In this document: positions 50,855 through 60,420 of the stretch, in pieces
How the letters are laid out: the number at the start of each line of letters is the position of its first letter
Position numbering within the stretch: position 1 is the first letter of the stretch
Source: Bacillus sp. CHD6a
Lineage (GTDB): Bacteria > Bacillota > Bacilli > Bacillales > Bacillaceae_I
Direction: 5' to 3'
NCBI RefSeq assembly: GCF_001293645.1
Contig: NZ_LBMD01000002.1
Location: forward strand, 248,001-312,000
Length of the DNA stretch: 64,000 nt
Notes under the pieces: generated by a model
Told to the model about the DNA's origin: nothing
Seen by the model: the letters and a program-made list of their open reading frames with translations, nothing else
The model's database searches: none
Position numbers and translations under genes: made by a program

Positions 50855-52643
50855 CAGTGCCGCCGTTGCAAGTAAAGCGAATCCTAAGCCGAAAGCAAAG
50901 GATTGGAAGGGTACCATCAAACGAGTTTGGAGTTATTTAGGCGAAAATAAAGGCTTATTGGTACTTGTGTTGCTAATGGTGGTTGCTAGTTCCGCTTTAG
51001 GACTTTTGGGTCCTTTTATTGTCGGAATGGCCATTGATAATTATGTAGTGGAACAAAATACTTCAGGACTAATAAATGTCCTAATAGGTCTTGTTTTCAT
51101 TTATATTTTCTATTCTCTATCTATGTGGCTTCAGAACTACTGGATGGTTGGGATTGCGCAAAATACGGTATTGAAGATGCGAACACAGTTATTTGAACAT
51201 TTACACAAGCTTCCGATCCCCTATTTTGATAAGAGGCAGCATGGTGAATTAATGAGCCGTGTTACCAATGATATGGAGAATGTCAGTTCGACATTAAACA
51301 GTTCTGTCATTCAGATTTTCTCCAGTATCTTGACTTTGGTTGGAACTGTTTCGGTCATGTTATATTTAAGTCCAATGCTTACAGCCATTACACTAGTAAT
51401 CGTACCAGTCATGTTCTTTGGATTAAGATGGATTACAAACCGAACAGGCCCATTGTTCAAACAAACCCAAAAGAATCTTGGGGAACTAAATGGCTATATT
51501 GAGGAAACGATCTCGGGACAGAGAATCGTAAAAACGTTCTCCCAAGAAGACAAGGTGATGGAGGAATTTACGAAGAAAAGTTTGAACCTAAAAAAGTCCG
51601 CATACTGGGCCCAAACCTATTCCGGGTTTATCCCAAAACTTATGAATATGTTGAATAATTTAAGCTTTGCCATTATTGCAGGAGTTGGTGGAATACTGGC
51701 TTTAAATACGGAATCCGGAATAACCATCGGAGTTATCGTTATTTTCGCGGAGTACTCCAGACAATTCACACGTCCGTTAAACGACCTTGCCAACCAGTTT
51801 AATACGTTGCTGTCTGCTGTTGCTGGTGCGGAGCGGGTGTTTGATGTGCTTGATGAGGAAGAGGAAGAAAGTGATGAAACCGAGGCAATGGAACTGGAAA
51901 CAGTTAGAGGTGAAGTAGAATTTCGTGATGCTTCCTTCTCCTATGAGGAAGATGACATGACTATTCGCAACATAAGTTTTCATGTTGACGCAGGGGATAC
52001 AGTAGCGTTTGTTGGTCCGACGGGTGCTGGTAAGACAACGGTCATCAATTTGATTTCAAGGTTCTATGACCTCGATAGTGGTAGTATCTTATTGGATGGT
52101 CACCCAATCAATAGAATTAAACGCTCTAATTTACGAAAACATATGGCCTTCGTTTTACAGGATTCGTTTCTTTTTGAAGGGACGGTTCGAGAAAATATCC
52201 GGTACGGAAGACTGAATGCTACGGACAAGGAAGTAGAAGAAGCGGCAAAAATGGCCAATGCACATTCCTTTATCAGAAAATTACCAGGAGGATATGATTT
52301 CAAGCTGAAGCAGGATGGAAGCGGAATTAGTCAAGGACAGAAACAGTTATTGTCCATTGCGCGTGCAGTGTTAGCAAATCCTACCATTTTAATACTTGAT
52401 GAAGCAACAAGTAGTATTGATACGATTACGGAGATGAAAATCCAGGAAGCACTCCAACGCTTGATGGAGGGAAGAACTAGCTTTGTTATCGCCCATCGCT
52501 TGAATACCATTCAAAGTGCCGATCAGATTCTGGTACTGAAAGAAGGGCAAATCATTGAAAAAGGATCACACAGTGAATTGTTAACAGAAGAAGGGTTTTA
52601 CTATGATTTGTTTACTAGTCAGTTGAAGAAGGAAGTAGGATAA
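50835..52643 (+). CDS. yfiC: Heterodimeric ABC exporter half, catalytic subunit (YfiC-like)
   Basis: 602 residues from the ATG at 50835 (GGAGGTGG upstream). The membrane domain is followed by an ATPase domain with Walker A GPTGAGKTT, Walker B LILDEATSSID with the catalytic Glu, and the switch histidine in FVIAHRLNT. Its signature is degenerate (ISQGQKQLLSIAR). With YfiB it forms one working and one degenerate ATP site, the standard design of heterodimeric multidrug exporters. The N-terminus is long and basic. A strong terminator follows. Confidence 0.87.
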   Translation: MSKRISSSAAVASKANPKPKAKDWKGTIKRVWSYLGENKGLLVLVLLMVVASSALGLLGPFIVGMAIDNYVVEQNTSGLINVLIGLVFIYIFYSLSMWLQNYWMVGIAQNTVLKMRTQLFEHLHKLPIPYFDKRQHGELMSRVTNDMENVSSTLNSSVIQIFSSILTLVGTVSVMLYLSPMLTAITLVIVPVMFFGLRWITNRTGPLFKQTQKNLGELNGYIEETISGQRIVKTFSQEDKVMEEFTKKSLNLKKSAYWAQTYSGFIPKLMNMLNNLSFAIIAGVGGILALNTESGITIGVIVIFAEYSRQFTRPLNDLANQFNTLLSAVAGAERVFDVLDEEEEESDETEAMELETVRGEVEFRDASFSYEEDDMTIRNISFHVDAGDTVAFVGPTGAGKTTVINLISRFYDLDSGSILLDGHPINRIKRSNLRKHMAFVLQDSFLFEGTVRENIRYGRLNATDKEVEEAAKMANAHSFIRKLPGGYDFKLKQDGSGISQGQKQLLSIARAVLANPTILILDEATSSIDTITEMKIQEALQRLMEGRTSFVIAHRLNTIQSADQILVLKEGQIIEKGSHSELLTEEGFYYDLFTSQLKKEVG

Positions 52644-52658
52644 TAAGGATATTTTATT

Positions 52659-52706
52659 GCACCTGTCCGTTCTTGAAAAGTTATCATGAACGGATAGGTG
52701 CTTTTT
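52659..52706 (+). terminator. Terminator of the ABC exporter operon
   Basis: GCACCTGTCCGTTC (52659-52672) pairs with GAACGGATAGGTGC (52688-52701), with one mismatch, followed by five T residues. Confidence 0.92.
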
Positions 52707-52897
52707 CGCTTATGTTCTACAATTTATAAAAAAACCATCATATTTTTCCCGGGAAATACGTCGTCCTGTAAAGTTTCTTGTCTTAACTTCGCATATATTG
52801 TATGAGACATGTATTGTCTAATTACTGAATATGATTTATAATGCAGTACAGAACGAAAATTCTAAATATTACAAATAAGTTAAAGGGGGATTACAAT

Positions 52898-54373
52898 TTG
52901 GATGCATTTATGCAAGATCCGATTGGTGGTTTAGTAAGTCTTCTTTGGAGCACACCTATGATTGTTTTCTGTTTGGGAGTCGGATTGTTATTTACCATTT
53001 TGACAAAGTTTGTACAAGTAAGATTATTCGGGGATATGGTGAAGCAAATATTCTCTGGTAAGTCGTCTAAAGCAGGGGTTTCTTCCTTTCAGGCATTATC
53101 TATTTCATTATCAGGCCGTGTAGGAACCGGAAATATTGCTGGTACAGCAACTGCTATTGCGATGGGGGGACCCGGTGCCGTATTTTGGATGTGGACCATC
53201 GCTTTTATTGGAGCTGCGAGTGCATTTATTGAATCCGCTCTTGCTCAAGTATACAAATCAAAGCAAGATGGAGAATATCGTGGGGGTCCAGCCTATTACA
53301 TAGAAAAAGGTATTGGCTGGAAATGGTATGGAATTGTCTTTGCATCTGCTGCACTTTTAGCAATGAGTTTATTAATGCCAGGATTGCAGGCTAACGCCAT
53401 TGGAACAGGATTGAATAATGCTTTTGGAATTAATAAGCAAGTAATCGCTATTTCACTTGTTGTTATCATTGGGTTAATTATTTTTGGTGGAGTTAAACGT
53501 ATTGCGTCTGTTGCTCAATTTGTCGTTCCTTTCATGGCCATAGCGTATATGTTAGTAGCTCTTGGTATCATTGTAATGAATATTACAGAGCTGCCGTCAG
53601 TATTCGGCTTGATTTTCCGTAGTGCATTTGGCTTTGATTCTGCGTTTGGTGGAATCATTGGGGCAGCTATTGCATGGGGCGTTAAACGTGGAATCTTCTC
53701 CAATGAAGCGGGTCAAGGTACTGGTCCCCATGCAGCAGCGGCTGCTGAGGTATCACACCCGGCTAAACAAGGGTTAGTTCAAGCGTTCTCTATCTATATT
53801 GATACTATTCTTGTTTGTTCTGCTACAGCATTCATGATTCTTTTCACAGGATCTTATAATGTAGTAGATCCAGCAAATGAGGGGCAATTCCTTGTCAACA
53901 ACCTTGGTGCAGGAGTGGAAGCAGGAGCGGAATACACTCAGGCTGCCGTTGAGACCGTCTTACCTGGCTTCGGTGCGGGGTTTGTTGGAATTGCTTTGTT
54001 ATTCTTCGCATTTACAACCATTATGGCTTATTACTATATTGCAGAAACCAATGTTGCGTACTTGGTTAGAGGAAGAAACAATAAGATCCCAATGTTCATA
54101 TTAAAGGTAGTTCTTTTAACTGCCACTTACTTTGGAGTAGTCAGAACCACTCAAGTAGCATGGAATTTGGGGGATATTGGACTTGGATTAATGGTATGGC
54201 TCAATCTGATTGCGCTCCTCCTCCTTGCGAAACCGGCCCTTGCAGTGCTAAGGGATTATGATGAACAAAGGAAGCAAGGTGTGGATCCTGTATTTAACCC
54301 TGACAAATTGGGTATTAAAAATGCGGAGTTCTGGACAGAGGAATATAAAAAGGATGATGAGAAGGCATCCTGA
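52898..54373 (+). CDS. Alanine/glycine:cation symporter (AGCS family, AlsT-like)
   Basis: About 491 residues starting from a TTG at 52898, supported by AAAGGGGG 8 nt upstream and by the family-typical N-terminus that follows (DAFMQDPIGG). An ATG at 52841 in the same frame would add 19 residues of non-membrane sequence. About ten helices are seen. Family motifs include SISLSGRVGTGNIAGTATAIAMGGPGAVFWMW and WGVKRGIFSNEAGQGTGPHAAAAA. It takes up alanine or glycine (or glutamine in some relatives) with sodium or protons. Confidence 0.9.
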   Translation: MDAFMQDPIGGLVSLLWSTPMIVFCLGVGLLFTILTKFVQVRLFGDMVKQIFSGKSSKAGVSSFQALSISLSGRVGTGNIAGTATAIAMGGPGAVFWMWTIAFIGAASAFIESALAQVYKSKQDGEYRGGPAYYIEKGIGWKWYGIVFASAALLAMSLLMPGLQANAIGTGLNNAFGINKQVIAISLVVIIGLIIFGGVKRIASVAQFVVPFMAIAYMLVALGIIVMNITELPSVFGLIFRSAFGFDSAFGGIIGAAIAWGVKRGIFSNEAGQGTGPHAAAAAEVSHPAKQGLVQAFSIYIDTILVCSATAFMILFTGSYNVVDPANEGQFLVNNLGAGVEAGAEYTQAAVETVLPGFGAGFVGIALLFFAFTTIMAYYYIAETNVAYLVRGRNNKIPMFILKVVLLTATYFGVVRTTQVAWNLGDIGLGLMVWLNLIALLLLAKPALAVLRDYDEQRKQGVDPVFNPDKLGIKNAEFWTEEYKKDDEKAS

Positions 54374-54381
54374 TAGGACCC

Positions 54382-54421
54382 AAAAAGCCCCCACCTCTAA
54401 TTTTTAGTGGTGAGGGCTTTT
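54382..54421. terminator. Bidirectional terminator between the symporter and EAL genes
   Basis: AAAAAGCCC and CACC (54382-54394) pair with GGTG and GGGCTTTT across a long, partly paired stem, with A and T tracts on either side. Confidence 0.85.
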
Positions 54422-54426
54422 ATAAT

Positions 54427-55389
54427 TTATATTGCCATAGTGTCCATCTTTGTTATAGGACTCGGTTTTCCAATAAAATAACCTTGTCCATAATGTACTC
54501 CTATATCCCGGCAAAATTGGAGTTCTTCTTTTCTTTCAATTCCTTCTGCCAACACTTTGATATCTAGTTTTGTAGCAACATTTAGGACGCTTTTTAAGAA
54601 GAGTTGCTTTTCAAGTATCGTATCACAATTAGAAACATAGTCACGGTCTATTTTGACAAAGTCGGGTTGTAGCTTCTCAAGTATCTCCAGATTCGAATAT
54701 CCTGCACCAACATCATCTAATGCCACTTTCATACCAGATTTCTTATATGTCTTAAATATTGATTCTAAATGGTCGATATCATGAATTCTTTCGGACTCTA
54801 CCACTTCAAAAACGAGCTGATCAGGTGTGATATGATTTTCATTTACAATTTTGAATGTATGCTGCAGGCAATATTCTGGATTGTAAATGGATGATGGCAG
54901 GAAGTTGATAAATAATTTTATGTGGGAAGGAATCTGTTGCTTACTTCCTGAAACAATGGAGCTTTCACGAGCCTTTTGGTCTAGATAATTATGTAGATTC
55001 GTTTCACGGGCGAATTCAAATAGTTTAAATGGTGGAACAGACTGCCCCTTCCAGTGTGGGCGTAACAAGCACTCGAATGCAAATAGTTCATCGTTGTTCT
55101 GTAAGTCTATGATTGGTTGAAAATGTGTGGTGAAGGAATTGCATTTAATTAATTCTAATAGATGATGGTTTTTCACCAATTCCAACAAATGATCCGGTGT
55201 ACAGTACCCCCTTTGCGAAGTTTTCACCAAAACGTCTGACTTTTCATTTCTGGTATCTATTTTTCTAAGAAGCTGTTCTAAATCCTCAAGCGATTCGAAA
55301 AGATGTGCCTCTTCTAATACCCCTCTTTTAATGAAAAATACTCCAGAATGTTCTAACTCTTCAGGTACCCCGCAATCCGTACAGTGCAT
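54427..55389 (-). CDS. EAL-domain cyclic-di-GMP phosphodiesterase with N-terminal CxxC segment
   Basis: 320 residues from the ATG at 55389, with AGGGGGTGAT 6 nt upstream; the longer frame has no site. The N-terminus has a CxxC pair (HCTDCGVPEE). The EAL domain spans about 85-315, with FECLLRP (EAL read as ECL), the metal asparagine in LFINFLPSS, the glutamate in VFEVVESE, the catalytic aspartates in ALDDVGAGYSNLEIL, the lysine in VKIDRDYV, and LAEGIERKEEL. The loop and metal residues all look intact, so activity is likely. It should lower cyclic-di-GMP and so affect motility or matrix. It is divergent from the KinB-like kinase. Confidence 0.88.
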   Translation of the reverse strand: MHCTDCGVPEELEHSGVFFIKRGVLEEAHLFESLEDLEQLLRKIDTRNEKSDVLVKTSQRGYCTPDHLLELVKNHHLLELIKCNSFTTHFQPIIDLQNNDELFAFECLLRPHWKGQSVPPFKLFEFARETNLHNYLDQKARESSIVSGSKQQIPSHIKLFINFLPSSIYNPEYCLQHTFKIVNENHITPDQLVFEVVESERIHDIDHLESIFKTYKKSGMKVALDDVGAGYSNLEILEKLQPDFVKIDRDYVSNCDTILEKQLFLKSVLNVATKLDIKVLAEGIERKEELQFCRDIGVHYGQGYFIGKPSPITKMDTMAI

Positions 55390-55513
55390 TAAATCACCCC
55401 CTATTATATTTAGGATAATTTTACTATTAATTATATGTTGGCAGAAGTTTTTAGACTGAAATGTTGAAAAAAAGGTTTGAATTGATGGAAAGTAGTAGAA
55501 TTGATACATTTTT

Positions 55514-55551
55514 TGACGAATGGAACAAGGGTTTTCTCTAATCTTGTCGAA
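55514..55551 (+). promoter_or_regulatory. Two Spo0A-box-like sites before the KinB-like gene
   Basis: TGACGAA (55514-55520) and TGTCGAA (55545-55551) both match the Spo0A box TGNCGAA and lie 31 bp apart (three helical turns), 50-85 bp before the kinase start. They suggest feedback from Spo0A on a phosphorelay kinase. Confidence 0.5.
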
Positions 55552-55599
55552 ACATAACTATACGATACTATTTTAAGGATATGGTTAGGAGCGGCTTGT

Positions 55600-56883
55600 A
55601 TGTTGACGGAAAAACTACTTTTACATGTATTGATCATCTTAGCACCGGTGCTGATTTATTATGTTGTTTCCGAAAATAAAAGGTTTGGTCAATCGCCATA
55701 TTTTATTGGGATCTTGCAGGGGCTTTCAGCGAGTCTGTGTTTATTTTTTGCGTTCTATGATTATGGCCTCTATTGGGACTTGAGATACATACCGTTGGTT
55801 CTAGCCATCCTATATGGCGGACCAAAGGCTGGGGTTATTGTGCTCGCTGCCATCTTAGGGACAAGAACATACCTTGGAGGAGATGCTTTGGCATTTGGCT
55901 ATGTTAGCGGTCTAGTTGCAGCAGCTATCCCATTTTTGATGCTAAGACGATTTAATAAGATAAAAATGAAGAAAAAAAGAATTGGTTTTGCTGTGCTTGT
56001 AGGGTTATGGCCAAACTTTGTCATGCTAGCAATCTTAATAGCTTACTTGGTCAGTTCTCCAACTGTAACCGATGGATCAAATCTACTATTATACATCCTG
56101 CTATTCGGTATGATTCAAGTTGTAGGTGTCGGTTTCGCGTCCACTTTACATGAAGCGGTGTTGGAGCGAGAATTGATGAAGCAGGAAATAAGGCGTGCGG
56201 AAAAGTTAAATACATTAGGTGAACTTGCTGCGTCCATTGCTCATGAAGTAAGAAATCCATTAACGGTTGTGAAAGGGTTTCTCCAACTCATGCATAAAGA
56301 GGACAAGGGGAAGAATTATCAATATATTGGACTAGTATTAAGTGAATTGGCAAGAGCGGAGTCTATCATAAACGACTACCTCAATTTTGCCAAACCAGAG
56401 TTTAAAAAAATTGAAAGTGTTGATTTGGGAGAAGTATTGAATGATGTAAAAATGTTGTTAAATCCATTAGCGGTAAAAGAAGGCATTCATCTAGAAAGTT
56501 ATCTTGATAAGAATGTTTTTATGGAAACAGATAAAAACCAGTTTAAACAAGCACTTGTAAACATTCTAAAAAACGCAATCGAAGCCACTCCTCAAGATGG
56601 AAGAGTCTATATTAAGTTGTTTTCCAATGCATCAGGCATAGAAATTCTCATTAAAGATACAGGAAAAGGCATGACCAAGGAACAAGTGTCTCGCATTGGG
56701 ACCTTATTTTATACAACCAAGGACAAAGGGACAGGTCTTGGCACCACTGTTTCGATGCGGATCATTGATACGATGAATGGTAAGGTTATGTATTCAAGTG
56801 AGATTGGGAAAGGGACTGAGGTGAAGATTTCTTTTCCGCCTGTGAGGCAGGAGGAACAGGCTAGGAAGGAGTCGGTTGTGTGA
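55600..56883 (+). CDS. KinB-like sporulation sensor histidine kinase
   Basis: 427 residues, the same size as B. subtilis KinB (428). Six membrane helices occupy about 8-195, of the 5TM-5TMR_LYT type (YIPLVLAILYGGPKAGVIVLAAILG). The HisKA domain has the phospho-histidine H215 in LAASIAHEVRNPLTVVKGF. The ATPase domain has N-box LVNILKNAIEATP, DTGKGMTKEQ and GTGLGTTVSMRI. There is no adjacent response regulator, as for phosphorelay kinases that phosphorylate Spo0F. The kapB gene of the B. subtilis locus is not next to it. Spo0A-box-like sites upstream fit a sporulation role. Confidence 0.8.
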   Translation: MLTEKLLLHVLIILAPVLIYYVVSENKRFGQSPYFIGILQGLSASLCLFFAFYDYGLYWDLRYIPLVLAILYGGPKAGVIVLAAILGTRTYLGGDALAFGYVSGLVAAAIPFLMLRRFNKIKMKKKRIGFAVLVGLWPNFVMLAILIAYLVSSPTVTDGSNLLLYILLFGMIQVVGVGFASTLHEAVLERELMKQEIRRAEKLNTLGELAASIAHEVRNPLTVVKGFLQLMHKEDKGKNYQYIGLVLSELARAESIINDYLNFAKPEFKKIESVDLGEVLNDVKMLLNPLAVKEGIHLESYLDKNVFMETDKNQFKQALVNILKNAIEATPQDGRVYIKLFSNASGIEILIKDTGKGMTKEQVSRIGTLFYTTKDKGTGLGTTVSMRIIDTMNGKVMYSSEIGKGTEVKISFPPVRQEEQARKESVV

Positions 56884-56913
56884 TAAAAAAGAAGAGACTG
56901 TCCAATAACTAGG

Positions 56914-57182
56914 GAGGTCACTGAAAAAGTCTTGATTTTAGTTTTTTTATAAATACCGCTGTTGATTTCCGCAAATGGCTTCGCTTTCCTAGGGGCTGAC
57001 GAGAGCCTCCTCGGCTTCGCCTGCGGGGTCTCCACCTAGCGCTAGCTCCCTCAGGACAAGCAAGGCTTCGGCAGCGATTCATCGCACGAAGAAAATGCGT
57101 AGTCGAGGAGTCTTCGCCTTTTGCTTCAATCAACAGCTAGGAATCATAAAAAACTTTACGTTATTAGTTTTTCAGTGGCCTC
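56914..57182 (+). mobile_element. MITE-like element copy B
   Basis: 269 bp bounded by GAGGTCACTGAAAAA (56914-56928) and TTTTTCAGTGGCCTC (57168-57182), inverted repeats matching at 14 of 15 positions. Inner repeats are GCTGTTGATT (56958-56967) and AATCAACAGC (57128-57137). The interior can fold on itself. It sits between the KinB-like gene and the convergent Rieske oxidoreductase. Confidence 0.85.
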
Positions 57183-57212
57183 ATAATTTAGACAGCTTCT
57201 TCTTTTCTTACT

Positions 57213-58739
57213 CTACAATTTCTCCAACGGTTTATCAGCTGGGCCTTCTAGTACATCGCCATAGATGGAAAAGCGTGAGCCGTGGCATGGACAATCCCAA
57301 CTTCGGTCACCGTGGTTCCATTCCACTTCACATCCAAGGTGCGTACAGGTCGTGTCGACGCAGTGCACTTCTCCTTTGTCGTCTTTGTAAGCTCCTGCAC
57401 GGCGACCGTTGATCATTACCACTCCGCCTTCATCAAGTCCAAGGTCTTCAGGCTTTTTAGAGGGGCGGTCTAACTTGCCTTCAATGAGGTGTCCGGCAAC
57501 ATTCATGTTAGAACTGATGAATTTTTTCAAGCTCGGGTCAGCAACAAAGCGAGACGGTGAGAATAAATCTTCATAATCGTTCTTTCTGCCAAGTATTATA
57601 TCTTGTATGAGCAGTGCCGCTGCCGTACCGTTTGTCATTCCCCATTTCCTATACCCTGTAGCGATTAAGATATTTGGATGCCCAGACGTGATTCGACCTA
57701 TATAAGGGACCTTATCTAATGTGTATAAATCCTGTGCAGACCATCGATACATAATTTCTTTGATTCCAAGCACTTCTTCACCGAAACTTTTCAACGCTTC
57801 GTAGTGTTTTAACGTATCTTTACCCTGACCTGTCCGGTGGCCGTCTCCACCAATTAAGGCAACCCTTTCTCCTTCTATTGTCACATAACGCAAAGACCTT
57901 GATGGCTGACCGGCACTGTAATACATGCCCTCAGGTGGTTCTTTTTCTGTTTTTGCAGCTAGCACATAGGAACGTTCAGCATACATTCTTGTAAAAAAGA
58001 AACCATTGCCATCGTAGAAAGGAAAATGAGAGCCTGCAACAATATAGTCACACTCAATTTTCGCTCCGTTTTTCGTCACTACCGATAATCCACGTGATTC
58101 CTCTACATCTGTCGCTACAGTATGTTCAAAAATTTCGCCCCCTTTTTCAACAATGCCATCTACTAACACCTTCAGATATTGCAGCGGGTGAAACTGTGCC
58201 TGATTTTTCATGACGACGACAGATTTAGTCTCCATTGAAAAAGGAATGTCATAAGTTAAGTCACCATGGATTCCTAGTGTTTGATAAGCCTCGAATTCTT
58301 TTCGTACCTTTTGGTCATCCTGCTCCGTTTGAGAATAAATATAGGCACTCTGTTCACTAAAGTCACATGGAATACGTTTAAGGTCCACAAGGTCTCTGAT
58401 AAAATGTAGCCCTTCTTGGTTTGCTTGGTAATACAATTTTGCTTTTTCCTGTCCTAAATGTTGTAAGAGCTCATCATAGATCAGGCCGTGTTGAGCAGTC
58501 ACTTTCGCAGTTGTGTGGCCCGTAGTTCCGTTTAAGATTTGATCTGCATCAATAAGAATGACTTTTAGTCCTTCTTGAGCTAGTTGATAGGCTGTCGTTA
58601 TTCCAGTGATGCCACCGCCCACTACACATACATTTGTCTTTTTATTTTCATTTAATGTAGGAAAAGAGGGAAGATGTGCAGAGTCCCTCCAATATGCCTC
58701 AGGTCCTTTTGGAAGTTGGGTAACGTCATGTTGCTCCAT
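57213..58739 (-). CDS. yhfW: FAD-dependent oxidoreductase with C-terminal Rieske domain (YhfW-like)
   Basis: 508 residues. The N-terminal FAD-binding DAO-type domain has VCVVGGGITGITTAYQLAQEG near residues 37-57 and the second glycine-rich area with LIGGDGHRTGQG. The C-terminal 60 residues form a Rieske 2Fe-2S domain, with the ligands in CTHLGC and CPCHGS. The same fusion and length occur in B. subtilis YhfW. It probably oxidises an amine or similar substrate and passes electrons through the iron-sulfur centre. The substrate is unknown. A MITE lies just after its stop. Confidence 0.9.
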   Translation of the reverse strand: MEQHDVTQLPKGPEAYWRDSAHLPSFPTLNENKKTNVCVVGGGITGITTAYQLAQEGLKVILIDADQILNGTTGHTTAKVTAQHGLIYDELLQHLGQEKAKLYYQANQEGLHFIRDLVDLKRIPCDFSEQSAYIYSQTEQDDQKVRKEFEAYQTLGIHGDLTYDIPFSMETKSVVVMKNQAQFHPLQYLKVLVDGIVEKGGEIFEHTVATDVEESRGLSVVTKNGAKIECDYIVAGSHFPFYDGNGFFFTRMYAERSYVLAAKTEKEPPEGMYYSAGQPSRSLRYVTIEGERVALIGGDGHRTGQGKDTLKHYEALKSFGEEVLGIKEIMYRWSAQDLYTLDKVPYIGRITSGHPNILIATGYRKWGMTNGTAAALLIQDIILGRKNDYEDLFSPSRFVADPSLKKFISSNMNVAGHLIEGKLDRPSKKPEDLGLDEGGVVMINGRRAGAYKDDKGEVHCVDTTCTHLGCEVEWNHGDRSWDCPCHGSRFSIYGDVLEGPADKPLEKL

Positions 58740-58911
58740 TATGTAATTCCTCCTCTAACGTATATGGATATACATAATTTTTCCAAATTAAAGAAAAACA
58801 TGTATCTTTTTTGCGGAAATGACAACGATATTTCTATTGGAACCTCTAGGGAAAAAGGGTAGAATGGAGAATAGCGTAAAACCCCTTATGAGGGTCATAA
58901 AGGAGAAAAAA

Positions 58912-60255
58912 ATGTCTACAACTTTTATTAATACATTACAACCTTTTATACAAAACATTTGGGAAAACAGTGAATTTGTCGCTGCTACTCCTGTACAGGA
59001 GCAGGCGATCCCAGTAATTTTGGAAGGAAAAGACCTACTAGTCGAGTCACCGACAGGAACAGGTAAAACATTAGCATACCTATTGCCTATCATTGAGCGT
59101 ATTGATTTATCTAAACAGCATCCACAGGCACTCATCGTGGCTCCGTCCAAGGAACTTGCCATGCAGATATTAGAACAAATACAGAAATGGACAGTAGGAA
59201 GCGAAATTACTGGCGCATCCTTCATCGGTGGAGCCAATGTGAAACGCCAAATTGAAAAGCTGAAAAAACGACCGCACATTCTCGTTGGAACACCTGGCAG
59301 ACTGCAGGAATTAATTCAAATGAAAAAAATTAAGATGCATGAAGTGCAGTCCATTGTCATGGATGAAGCGGATCAGTTGTTTGTCCCTGAACATAAAAAG
59401 ACTATTGAAAACATCATCAAGTCTTCTATGCAAGAAAGGCAGCTGCTATTGTTCTCGGCGACACTAAAAGAGGAGACTGAAAAGCATGCTGTGAACTTAT
59501 TAAAGGAACCTCTTGTTATCAAGGTTACCAAGGCGGACTTGCCGCCAGCTCGAGTAGAGCATTTGTACACCGTGGTAGATCAGCGAGATAAAGCAAATGT
59601 CCTAGCTAATTTGCTTCGTGAGCCCGAGATAAAAGCATTAGCGTTTGTACGCGATATCGGAAACCTTGCCGTATTAACGGAAAAACTAATTTATAAACAG
59701 TTAAATGTCGGATTCTTGCATTCTGAATCCTCCAAACAGGAGCGTGAGAATGCCATGAAAAATTTCAGAAAAGATGAGTATCCGGTTCTTCTTGCGACAG
59801 ATGTGGCCGCACGAGGTCTTGATATTAAAGAATTGAGTCATGTTATTCATTACGACCTACCCGAAGAAGTGGAAAGCTACGTGCACCGTTCCGGAAGAAC
59901 AGGCCGCCAAGGAGCAGAAGGGACGGTTATTTCCATTGTTAGTGAACGTGAAGAGCGCCGGTTGAAGCAGTTTGCTCGCGAACTTGGTTTAAAACTAGAA
60001 AAGCGAGTTGTGTTTGGTGGGAAGCTTGTTGGTGAAGACCAGCTGAAGTCAGGAAAGTCTGGTTCAGGTGGGGGACGAGGCAAAGCTGGAAATGTGAAAA
60101 GATCTGTTGGGAACAAAAAGGCCGCCGGCACGAAGGGATCTTTTGGACAACAGAAGACAGGTGCCAAAGCTGGAGTTGTCAGTGGTTCTTTCAAAGGCGG
60201 AGAGAAGGCTAAAACGAAGAAACCGGGTTTAAAGAAACAAAGTAAGAAAAAATAA
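58912..60255 (+). CDS. DEAD-box RNA helicase (YfmL-like) with basic C-terminal tail
   Basis: 447 residues from the ATG at 58912 (AAGGAGA 5 nt upstream); an earlier ATG at 58819 lacks a site. The helicase core runs from 1 to about 375: Q-motif region ATPVQEQAIP, Walker A SPTGTGKT, DEAD in VMDEADQLF, motif III SAT, and motif VI HRSGRTGRQG. The last 70 residues are a low-complexity Gly/Lys/Ser tail that probably binds RNA. The core resembles B. subtilis YfmL, involved in ribosome assembly and cold growth, which is shorter (about 376), so the tail is an addition. Confidence 0.87.
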   Translation: MSTTFINTLQPFIQNIWENSEFVAATPVQEQAIPVILEGKDLLVESPTGTGKTLAYLLPIIERIDLSKQHPQALIVAPSKELAMQILEQIQKWTVGSEITGASFIGGANVKRQIEKLKKRPHILVGTPGRLQELIQMKKIKMHEVQSIVMDEADQLFVPEHKKTIENIIKSSMQERQLLLFSATLKEETEKHAVNLLKEPLVIKVTKADLPPARVEHLYTVVDQRDKANVLANLLREPEIKALAFVRDIGNLAVLTEKLIYKQLNVGFLHSESSKQERENAMKNFRKDEYPVLLATDVAARGLDIKELSHVIHYDLPEEVESYVHRSGRTGRQGAEGTVISIVSEREERRLKQFARELGLKLEKRVVFGGKLVGEDQLKSGKSGSGGGRGKAGNVKRSVGNKKAAGTKGSFGQQKTGAKAGVVSGSFKGGEKAKTKKPGLKKQSKKK

Positions 60256-60278
60256 TAATAGAATTTGATGCTATGTGG

Positions 60279-60305
60279 ACCATTCCGATTTAGGAATGGT
60301 TTTTT
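60279..60305 (+). terminator. Terminator of the helicase gene
   Basis: ACCATTCC (60279-60286) pairs perfectly with GGAATGGT (60293-60300), followed by five T residues. Confidence 0.9.
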
Positions 60306-60420
60306 GTTGTTTAGGAGACTGACGATTCCATTCTCCTCACTTTTCGAGGTCTTTGTGGCGGAAGTATGAAGAATTGCTGTTTTTAAGAAAAATGCTGATG
60401 TTTTTGGCGCGAAAATTTAG

